Of a DNA stretch of 64,000 bases, positions 1 to 11,700 are shown one piece after another. The position numbers were made by a program, and so were the translations under genes. Each line of letters starts with the position of its first letter. Positions within the stretch are counted from its first letter, which is position 1. The DNA is taken from assembly GCA_039720395.1 (NCBI GenBank), contig CM077824.1:32204759-32268758 (forward strand). Direction: 5' to 3'. The notes under the pieces are model-generated. The model saw only the letters and a program-made list of their open reading frames with translations. It did no database searches and was not told the origin of the DNA. The DNA comes from Liquidambar formosana. Taxonomy: Eukaryota > Streptophyta > Magnoliopsida > Saxifragales > Altingiaceae.

Positions 1-53
1 AAAATCTAGACCATCCATGTATGAACCCACCTCACATGGATGGTCCAGATTTT
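1..53. repeat. Short hairpin at the window edge
   Basis: AAAATCTAGACCATCCATG is followed after a short loop by its near-perfect inverse CATGGATGGTCCAGATTTT. It may be the end of another small inverted-repeat element cut by the window start. Confidence 0.5.
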
Positions 54-132
54 ACTGGACATGTCCCGTTACTGGAGAGGCATTTCCCCCCCGCTATCTT
101 CCTTCTTTCCCTTTCTCTCCATCTCTCGCAAC

Positions 133-952
133 GGGAGCGGCTCCTCTCCATTTCTCAAAAACTAATGGACCTCCAATAGTTTGATCCGATGCGCGACACA
201 TCATCTATTTGCTCGATCCAACAGATGAGTTCCCAATTCATGATGAAATTATCTAAGCATAGTCGTTTTGGTCGACTGTAAGAGTTTGGTTAACGGCATC
301 AAGAAGATCCTCTTGTCTCATCTTCTACCTCAAGACACCCACCTCAACAATAGGACTCAGATTCTATTCTCACAACCTCTATCTACCCCTACCCCTTCAA
401 AAGTAAGGCTATAAAAGCAATGACCTCCGCAACATACCGATAAGATGGAATCGACTAATAACCAGACCATGCCATTTTGGGCATCGGAAACCATATACTG
501 TTAAACAAAATCAAGGCCAGGACTTGAAACTAGTTCCTCATGTCCTCCGAATTCATTGTCCTTCTTTAATGGTGGTTAGATTGACGAGTCTCCATCTCTA
601 AGATGACACCCTCTCACATATATAATGCTTTTTTATTTTCTTGATATTTCTTAATCTTTGTGCGTTATCAGATTAATGAGGAGTTTGTTCACTTCTAGTG
701 AGTTTTACTTCTTTATGATATGTTGCAGAGAAAGTGGCAATTGTGGAAGACTAGAAGGTGGAGAGAGAAGGAGGAGATGTGTTTGATAGCTTGACGTTGT
801 TAACAAAAGGTTGAATGCCAAAATGGCAGCGTTGGACAATCCTACCACATACAAGCAAGCTGGACCGTTGGATCAAGTCAGGGGTGTGTCGCACATCGCA
901 TCAAGGTACTAGAGGTCCATTAAATTTTGAGAAATGGAGAGGATCCGCTCCC
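133..952. mobile_element. Mutator-like TIR element, non-autonomous
   Basis: Inverted repeats of about 95 bp: the left arm begins GGGAGCGGCTCCTCTCC (133) and the right arm ends GGAGAGGATCCGCTCCC (952). The flanks CTCTCGCAAC and CTCTGCAAC look like a 9-10 bp target duplication with one indel. No coding capacity was recognised inside. Confidence 0.7.
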
Positions 953-2071
953 CTCTGCAACGTACTACTGTAGATCCACTCTCTCTCTTTCTTCCCCTCC
1001 CTCTTTCTCTACACTGCAGAGTACAGACCATTGATATAAATCCTTGCTTCTCTCTTTTTCCTCTCATCTCCACTGTCGATCACTACAGAAATGGTTCTTA
1101 GATTAGTGTTGATCTCTCCAATGCCGATCAAGTCTTGAGTGATCTAAGAAGATTCCATGGTCGGAGTTCCATCCACCGCCAATCTGCGTTTTTGGGTGCT
1201 GATCTGCCGATCTACATCCTTCGTCCGCGGTCAGATAAAGGAACCCTCTTTCTCTCTCTAGATGTTGCTCTGTTTTTTTTCTTTTTTTTCTTTTTTTTTT
1301 TGAGAATTTGAGGATTTGTGGGGAAATCAAGTAATGAATGTTGAATGCTTGAATTTTCACTATTTAAAAAATTCTAAATTATTATTATTATTATTTTTTA
1401 AATTATGATTTTTATCTCGATTTTCCCAAGAAATTTATCTAGATTTTTATGGAATTTTCAATGCTACCTTGAATCATTTTCATCTCAATTGAATTTTAAC
1501 TAGAATTTTGATAGTGATTTGTAGCTTGAGATTTTTAAAAGAATATGTTAATTTGATTTTCTGGTCAAGTGCCAACATGTGCGAGAAGAATGCCGATTAT
1601 TTCGGAGATAATTGAGGGAAACAAGGAGAATGAAACAATAGCTCTTTGGTTTGAAAAGGGCATTAGCGTCGTAGCAACTTGAGGATTTGAGTTCCGTTAC
1701 GTATTTCACGGTGAATTTCAATTGAAAGTATTTATGGAATGACAGCTAATTCGGCTATCAAATTCGGCTCTCTAAAGTGGTGGTAAGCACCACTGTTAAA
1801 TTATCAAAACTCGATCATTTTAACCCATTCAAAAGTTTTGTCAACTTTTCTAATATGAATATTGGTGTGATTACTATTTATGTAGCTATAGGATAATGCT
1901 CTTGTGGGGTTAGGTCCGAGGTGTGTTTCTCAAAGGTCATTGTTTCAATTCTTCACACTTATCATTGTTTGTTTAGATATAGGACATGCATCTCTAATGG
2001 GTCGTTTGTGGATTAGTTTGGACTAAAACCTCATTGATATTAAGACTTGAGATTCCTATAATCATTAATTA
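953..2071. other. Gene-free stretch
   Basis: AT-rich sequence with a CT-rich patch (about 960-1060) and a polypyrimidine run near 1250-1300. No gene, domain or bounded repeat could be supported. Confidence 0.5.
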
Positions 2072-2321
2072 CTGGAAAAAAAGAAGTACTCAAACACGCT
2101 TTTTAAAGAAATCCAGCCTATTAAATGCTTTCACATCAATGCATATGTTTTAAGATTTTAATTTTGCCCTTAAGTATGCAAAACATTAGAAAATGGGAGA
2201 ATACTTTTTTAAGAGTATTTTAGAAAATGAATAAAAAGGAACCAATAACTTTTGAAATGTAACAATAATTTTGAAACATCCTAGAAGAAAAAATACGCCA
2301 CTTATTTAGGAAAGAAAGGAG
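2072..2321. mobile_element. Stowaway-type MITE
   Basis: About 250 bp bounded by TA, with the right end close to the Stowaway terminus (GGAAAGAAAGGAG) and the left end diverged. Its interior matches the interrupted MITE at 34217-35670 over most of its length. Confidence 0.65.
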
Positions 2322-2716
2322 TACCTACAAGAGAACAATTTTGTTACACCCTATTTGATAAGCAAACGTGGCATGATCAACCCATATGATTTTAATTGCC
2401 AATTACAAATAAATAGAATAAACATATAGACCAAGCACAACTGGGTAATCGAAATTTAATTGAAAAATTAGACTATGTTCGTAGAACACCATATATTAAC
2501 TTCTTCTTGTAAATCACATCTCTCAAAATTGACATTTAGATTAATTTATTTGACATGTAGTCTATGGAAATGCACTAAAATGTTCCAGCATAGACTGAAA
2601 CAAAATGTAGCCATTCAAATGTCAAAACACCATAATGTCCAAACCCATATAAGCCACATAGATATGGGGTTAATATTGAAACAGAAAGAGAAATTTGAGA
2701 TGACACCAAGCTAGTG

Positions 2717-5700
2717 TTAAGGCTTGGTAGCAGCCAAGGTATTTCCAATATCAATGACAAATCGGTATCTAATATCAGCCTTGGCAAGCCGTTCCATTGC
2801 AGTATTCACATAATCCATCGGAACAACCTCGATGTCCGCTGTTATGTTGTGTTTTGCCGCAAAATCAATCATCTCTTGTGTCTCCTTCATTCCTCCAATT
2901 AAACTCCCACCCACCATCTTCCTCCCTGTTGCATGTCCACATTCCTTATTAAACCTAGACTCTAAACCGAATTAAAAATGAAACTAAAAGAACAAAAATA
3001 CAAATCAACATTACAGTCCCATGCATAATGTCATATATACTTACCACTAAGCAAAGAAAGGACCGGTAATTCGGGCGGCTTGTCTGGTGCACCCACCATA
3101 ACAAGTTTTCCATCACACTTCAATAGGCCAATCAATGGCAGAATGGCATGAGGAGCAGAGACTGTGTCAAGGATGCCATCCATTGTCTCCATTGCAGCCT
3201 GGACAAATTCAATATATATATTACGGAGTATTTATTTTGGACTCGAAGAAGCTAGCTTAAGGGTCCTTTCCGGAGAACAGAGGGCTGTCAGGCTGTAACT
3301 TGAAATATTTCGAGCTATTGCATGTGGACGTAGACATCTTGCCAAACTTAATTATTTTTGCCTGTCACTGTGCTTGTCGCATAACAAAAAAGAAATGCCA
3401 AAATCTAATGGAGAAAACGCATGAGGGGAAACAATTCTAGGATTTTGAATTGATTACCTCCATCTGGTCCGGGTCACTGCTAACCAAAAACGAGTCAGCA
3501 CCAAGATGGTCCACAGCTTCCTTCTTCTTGCTAGGAGAGGTGCTAATAACCGTCACTTTCAGCCCAAACGCCTTTGCGAATTTCACAGCTACGTGACCAA
3601 GCCCACCAAGGCCTACCACACCAATGTTCATACCCGGTTCAGTTAGACCATAATATTTTAGGGGACTGTACACTGTGATCCCAGCACAAAGCAGTGGAGC
3701 ACCAGCATCGAGTGGTAGGTTATTTGGGAAGCGAACGCAGTAGCGCTCATCAGCGACCATCGTGTCGGAGTAGCCTCCATATGTGGTGGTTCCGTCGTGG
3801 TAAGTGGCGCCGTAGGTGAATATCGTTTTGCGACAGTAGTTCTCATGGTCATTGGAACAGCTACTGCAGGAGTGGCATGCTCCAACCATGCACCCCACCC
3901 CCACTTCGTCTCCAACTTTAAATTTCTTAACCTTGCTCCCTATTTCTGTGACTATCCCCACTATTTCGTGCCTGCACAGACCAAGGTTCTAATTAAAATG
4001 AATTTGATTTATTTATATTTCAATAATACTCATTTTTAATAATAATACTCATTTACTTTGAAAATGAATTTGATTTACTGACTATTTCAAAATCACCCTT
4101 TTTTTCCTACCCCAAAAAAAAAAAAAAAAAAAACTTAAAAAAAAAACTCATTTTCATTTTCACCGAGCCAGAATGCCTGCCACCTTGATTTGCCCACTTC
4201 TAATGAAATGGTGGATTTGGTTCGACTTTTTGGATCTTGGGTAGGGAAGTATATGGGATGAGGGATGGCCTACCCCACATTATGTAGCCCAACGGCCTTA
4301 TTAATTGGGCTCTCCTTTAAAAAAAAAAACAAAAAAAAAAAAAAAAAAAGAAGAAGAAGAAGGAAGGTAAAATGGCCATAAGGTTTACCTGAGAATTGTT
4401 TAGACAATATCAGAGGTTTCTCTAGTTTCTCCTAATGCATTCTAGATTTTTATCAATGCAAAGGTTGAACGATTTGACTTACTTCCTCTGTGCATTTCTG
4501 TTTCATCAGATCCATACTCATGTTGCTATTAGTCGTATTTGAGAGTTCGACAATTGACATTGCGAGAATATCTATAATGTTGAAGGTGAGCCAACAGAAT
4601 GCTATTATCTAGGGATTCAACTTGGGCAGGCTAAGCCTGCCAAAAACCAATCAAGTCAATGGGCGGACTTGGGTAGTAAATTATGTATATTGGGTCGGGC
4701 TTAGGTAGAAAAATCTCGATTTGACCTCAATTCAGATTGGGTCTGGGTAGGTGGATTGTCCATATTTGACCTCAATTCAGATTGGGTCTGGGTAGGTGGG
4801 TTGGACAATCCGACCAGCATGACATGGCATTTTGAATATGAAGATATTATAAAATGACCCTACAATGAACAAATAACTACAAATCAATATAATTGACTAG
4901 TAATTATATATAGATGATCGCTAAATTTTGCATATTGGATTAGGCTTGGTAACATAGGTTAGATAATGTGACCAACTTAAACTTGCTTGTGTAATATTTA
5001 ATTTAATTTTATAGTTTTTTATTTTTATTTTTAATATTTACATTAAACATGACATGACATTTAAATAATGGTATGTACATTTCTTTCTTTCTTTTTTCCT
5101 TTGTACTTTTGTGTTTAGAATTTATGCATATACTATAAAACGCTAACTAAGTGTTTCTAAAATGTCTGAGGTAATTTAAATATATTTTTTTCTATTAAAC
5201 CCCAACCCCCGCCCCAAAAAAAAAAAAAAAAAGAAGCAGCAATTGGGCGGGTTTAATCAGTCCAACCCAACCAATCCACGCTCAAATCGACCAACCCGAA
5301 GAACCCATTCACCCAAGTCCAATCTCAACCCACCCAACTTGGGCAAACTTATGTTGGATTGGGCTTGGGTTTAGGATTTTATCCATTGGGTTGAGCCTCA
5401 GTTGACCTTCCAACACTCCCAAGTTGTATCCCCACTCTTATCAACATCATTGGGTCATTCATATATATTAAACTACTGCCCAGCAACGTAAGTTACAAAA
5501 CTATTATGGGCCGCAAAATCAAAGAGTCGTTTTAAATCATAATTTTTCTGTATTCTGGCATGGATTTGTAAATGAGCTTTGCCAGTACTTAATTAGGCAC
5601 CGATGAGCATGCCCACCTACAAACAGGGGCGAAGCCAGGATTTTGTAGTTGGGGGGTCCACTAGCAAAATCGCGAGAGAATGCTTGGAGAGTCTCATGGT

Positions 5701-8700
5701 AGCAAGCTAGTGAAAGTTTCTTATTTCTTCAAAAGGACATATGTGGAAAAGGCATGGGAACAAAGAGGATGCCTTTGGGAGTTGGAAGGAAACAAAAGTA
5801 GAGAAAATAAAGCCGCCCAAGGTGTTATGGATGATTTAACGGAAGCCAAGGAGGGTTTTGTCATTACAAAAATTCTTTTGCACCCCACTTAGTTTACAAT
5901 TTTTAAGGTTTTATGAAAAATAGAAAAAGTTTTCATGAAAACTAATTACGTTGTCTATTAGAAAACATTATTCTAAACAATTTTGTAGAAGAAAGGTTTT
6001 TTTAAAATATGTCATTTCAATGGATATTTTAACCATTTTTCATAAAATATTATGTAAAAATGAAACAAATTGTTTATAAATGACCAAAAGTTCACTTAAA
6101 CGACAGATTTTGGAAACATTTTCTTCTACAAAATTGTTCAGAATGATGTTTTCTTGTAGACAACATGACTAATTTTCTTGAAAACCTTCTATATTTTTTA
6201 TAAAACTTTGAAAATATAAACTAAGTGAGGGGTGCAAAGGAATTTTTGTAATAGCAATAGCCCACCTCTTTAACAAAACTATCATAACTTGGAGGTATTA
6301 TAGTAAAATTATAATATGAGTTTGGATTTGGTAAGGCACATTCCACCACATGAGATGACCACATATACAAATTTTTTAAAAATCTTAAATTTTATTAGAC
6401 CAACTATCAAAATTTTCTAAAATTTTAAGGGGGCCATGACCCCCTTAGTCATAAGGTAGCTCGACCCTGCCTACAAGCATGGAGTGGACTCAGTGGAGCC
6501 TATGTGGCCTGTAAATACGCTATATCTACTGCATATAGCACTCAATAACAGGTCCAAGAACGTACCTTAAGCGGAAGAGACCCGAGGAACTTTGTTGGTC
6601 GTTGTTACAAGCCCCACGTAGCCGCTGTACGAATGGTTGCTCCTCCACTGCGAATCTGATCTCCGTGTATGCTCTTCAACGTCGTGATAGTCGTAGGGAT
6701 CGCTACTAGAGTTCTCCCACGTAATCCACACTACCAAGTCCACTAGGCAACAACGGTGATCCTAGAGAGAGAATACTAGAGAGAGAACAATGGAGGCTGC
6801 TGTATTTCTGTGTTGTGGTGTGTCTCCATTACTTAAGAGAGACATTCATTATATATGTGCCCCTATTCCACAGTCCAAACCCTAGCAAGAGTTGGTTTCC
6901 AAGTGCAATTAGGAAACCTTATGGAATAGGGGACTTAACCACTGGGTCCAGCACCCACACGTGGGCGGACCATGGGTTTGGGTCATGACCCAATGACCCA
7001 TATTTTTAACATCTCCCACTCGCCCACGTAGGGTGAGTTATCTCCATAACTTCTCTATCTCTCAACATTCATCTCCTCATACAGGAAATGGAGCGTGCGA
7101 CCTCACGAGAAGAACATACAACTACAGGAGCGTAAATGTTAAGTATCACCAAACTAACAAGAACGCATCACTCGAAAGTATCTCGCATATGCCCTAGACA
7201 ATTCATAAAACACCGAATAAGCACTCTCTAATCCCTTATATAAACATAAAAGTAGTGCTGTATCCCACATATGTAATGTACCCATGTCTCATATCGTAAC
7301 AAAATACGACATAGACGCTGCGCAGCTAATGAGTCACAAAACATGGTGTAGTATCAAATCGTCTTCCCTAAACCCTCCTGCCAATTCAATTCAACTTAAT
7401 CGCTTTCCTAGACATGCCCCCATAAGACCGAATTGTTTCCTGGCCTTTGGAAGACATGCTAAAGTAGCGTCATTAAGCATCCTCTTCATGACATAGTCTC
7501 AGGTCAAAAAGGGTATAGAGTTGGATCATAGCGATCCATGTGGCTCACATAGTGATGAAGCAGGGATCCATTCATCACTCCTACCATCGGTCGACATAAA
7601 GCATATACAGTATGAAATGTATGCTATGGCCTTTAACTCATAAACATGAGCATGTCACTATAAGTAAAAGCAAAAGAATGCCATACGAATCTTAGTCCAG
7701 TCGCTACTCAAGCGCCTGACCTGAGTTTTCCAACCCAGTCGTTCTTTCAGCGCCTGTCTAAAAACTCATATTCGGCTATGAAACGGGCTACATAGAGTTT
7801 GTGGAAAAATCTCCATGATCGATCTAATAGAGATCTCATCTTAGCTCAATCCAAGGCGGCATATAATATAGCAACTGTATATCTTGCTCGCCAACTAGGC
7901 GCCAAAGATATAAATGTCTCATCTTGCTCGCTAACTCAGCGCCAAGGTGAATCACCCGTGTGAGTGGGTCGATTCAAGCCCGGTGACATTACAAAGATGT
8001 GTGTACAAATGATATAAACAACCCATGAATTAAAACAAAAGGAATGAATATCATATCTCAATAATAATAATGTCAATCACAAATATAATGTCTGAGCACA
8101 TCAAATCCTACGAAGTCCCATTCTCCTCACATGAGAAGGGAAAACATTTCTAGCAATTAGCTTAATCAAAGGATTAGCCACTACGGTGCTAGTGGAGATA
8201 TGACTCAGACCTCTTCCCCTTTGCACAACCATATCTTAAATGTAGTTCAAAATAATTGGGATCCATTCGCATACTCTAGGACTGATACACAATCAAACTT
8301 ACAATCTCCTCATGAGTTGTAAAGCCTAGACGTTGCAAAGATCAACTCAACCAAGTAACTTCTCGAACAACCGCTTAGCAATCTAATTCTTCGACTCTAC
8401 TAAGGACAAGGCAATGCGAGTCTGCTTCATACCACAATAAAAGCATATTCACCTCCAAAGATAAACGCATAACTTGAGGTGGACTCAAGCACATCTCTAA
8501 AACAGCCTAATCTCTATCGCTATGACCTCTTAGTCCTGAGTCTCCACAATGGTAACCTAGGACAAGGTCAGCGGTCCCACACAGGTATCGAAGAAATCTA
8601 ATCGCTACTATCCATAGTGCGGGTTCAAAGAAACTCTAATAACAACCACTAACAATATAGATCGGATGTCTGGACGTGTACATAACATCGCGTACTACAG

Positions 8701-11700
8701 ATCTCCTATAGCAACTACATATAGCGTTGTGAACAGGTGATTCTTTTCTTCATAAGTTTTAGGAAACTAGTTTAAGATTAAGGTGCAGCTATTTTGAATT
8801 GGAGTGTCAATGGGTTTGGAGTTATACATGCGAAAATATTCAAGAATCTTCTTAATGTAAGTCTCTAGAGACAAACCGGGGAGGTTCTCTGAACGATTTC
8901 TAACAATCTTAACTCTTAGCACACAATTTGCTTCACCCATGTCCTTCATCTCAAAGTAGAGAACAACCACTCTTTAGTGGCAACTAAAGTCTCCATATCA
9001 TTCCTAGCTATAAGAATGTCAGCAACATACAATAGAAAAATAAGGATATTTCCCTTGGACCATTAAAGATACACGCAATGTGTTCAATCATCCTAAAACC
9101 CACAGTGGTAATAGAATCATGAAATCTCAAATATCATTGCCTAGACATTTGTTTAAGGCCATGGATGGAACAGTGAGCAAACACATTTTGCGCTTTGGTC
9201 CTTTGACCTTAAAACCCACATTGGTTCATCTATAAAGATAAAAAACCCACTGGTTAATCCATAAAGATTTTTTCGTCTAGTTCTCCACTGAGAAATGCCA
9301 TCTTAACATCCATCTACAAAAATCCAAAATCCATTTATGAGACAATAGTTAGGATCCGGCGAATAGAGCCAAAACTCACCACTTAGGGAGAATGTCTCTA
9401 CATAGTCAATACCCACACATTAGGTATAACTTTCTGCCACACGGTGCGCCTAATACTTGTCAATTGAATCATCTACCATTGTAGAAAATCAACTAACTCC
9501 TAAACCTATTCCTATCTATCAAGCTCATCTCATCTTGCATAACAGTTATTCACTTATCTCTAGCATGAGAAGAAAGCGCTTTCTTATAGAAAGTCGGCTC
9601 ATCATCTTCTCTAGAAGCACATAGGAAGGAATCCCCTTCAATCTCAAAGTGATGATGGGGAAGGTTTCCACATTTGCTCCTATACATTTAAGAACTTTAG
9701 TGGTTCTGCAGGACACTTTCCTGCGGAACACCTTGTGGGACACTCAGACACTCCCACTGGGTTGAAGACCACTCCCACTATCTTCAGCAACTATAAGACG
9801 AGGAATTAATTCCCCACCTCGCTCGGAGATGGTAAGACGTCTTCCCACTTCTCTATCTCATAAAGGTCAAGATTCTTACTAATGTAGCCTATGCTAGTGA
9901 AATCATTATCTTAATGAAATCAACATTACGCGACTCTATGTCAATCATTTATCCATCAAGATGTTCATCGTACATCAAATAACCTTTTGAGCTTTCAAAG
10001 AAAAGTTTTTTAAAAACAATTTTAAAACATGTGCTTTATAACTCTAGGGTTAAGCTCCTCACACTCATGGAGAGCGATGTGAACAAATCTGTTGACCTTC
10101 TAAGGGCGCAAATGCCCCACAGATTGGGCTTTTCGATATGCCACAACTCATAAGAAGTTAAAGAAAATAATTGATCAAGAAGGCACTTTCATAAGTACGT
10201 AGGCAGCAGTCATAAAAAGTATCCCCCTTAAAAGAATAGAGGGGATATCTAGAAGTGTTCTATTCCTATTCTCCGCTACACCATTATGCTGCGAAGTGCC
10301 AAGAATATAGCGTTATCTGCGTATCCTCTTTTTCTCAGACAGTCCACTGAACTGATCAGATAAGTATTCGCGTCCTTGAAATCGCGCATAATTATTGATC
10401 AAAAATGAGAAAATAATAGTTGCCAGAATGTGCCTCAACGTACATAGGTTCGCCAATGTCTAAGTGAATTAACTCTAGCGATCAAGAAGCTATAAGGCGG
10501 AAAAAAATCATATAATCATCTCTAAAGTGAAATAGTTCTTAAACAATACCATCATAAAGATCCAACCTTTTACTTCTAAATAAAAGAATGTCCAAAATCT
10601 AAAAAATGCTTAAACTGCTAGTAGATTGAATTAATTATTAAGCACATAAAATATGTGGTGTAGAAGTAATATGCGCCCTATGCGCAGTTGGAGTTTAGTC
10701 AAACCAACTCCAAAAAGTTCTACACTTGTGCTATTACCCAAATACCTTATGGGTGCCAACTCAAAAAAAATGTGGCAATAATCTACTAGCCGTACTCCAT
10801 CTCATAATACATATTCAGTTGCTCTCGTATTTCAATCCACACAAGAATAAAATAGGCAACTAAACTATGATCACATGCCCAAAAGCAGAGAGAGTTTGGT
10901 GAAAAGGATGCCTACTTTGACTCAGTGCAATCACGAGCAAAGTATCTCAACTTTTCACAGTTATAGCACATTATTTTGGATAACCTTTATTATCCTTTAT
11001 AATTGGGCAGTATACATACTTCCCAATTAAAATCAATAAATACGCTGCTTAATACAGTAAAGCGCGTATTGCAATCTATCTCAAAACAAGGATGGAAGGC
11101 CTTAAACACAAAATTAAGGCGGTGTAGGGTCATATACCCATTCACAGGTTAGATCATTATACTGGTCAACATATCCAGGAGCACTTGCTCAATGAAAAAT
11201 ATTATTTAAACTATTTCAACTTAATAAACTATGTCCAATAATAATATTTCTTAAAATAAAATCCAAATTGCTGATAAAAGTATCCAAAATCTCATAATGC
11301 TTTAACAGAAAGTAGACAACACTAGATCCAAGCACATAAATCATATCATGTAGAAGTAGAATGTGCCACATGCGCAAATGAAGCTTCTTCACTAGTGTCA
11401 TTTCACATGTAAACTGTATGTGTGCCAGGCAGAATGCGACGATGATTTACTAACCGAAAGCAATCCTCAGATGTTGCCACATTTCCTTGGCATTTGGGTA
11501 GTTCTCATACTCCCCAATAAGATCATCATGCATGCGCGTCATCATAATATAACGCGCACGACGATTTTTCATCATCCAATTTTGGTAAACTAGAAGGTTA
11601 CTTTGATACTCGGCAGCATTGGTGACCCCATCCTCAATTTTTGGGGCTACCATGGATTTGGACAAAGTCTCAACTAAGCCCAGCTCATTTAGGAAGTACT

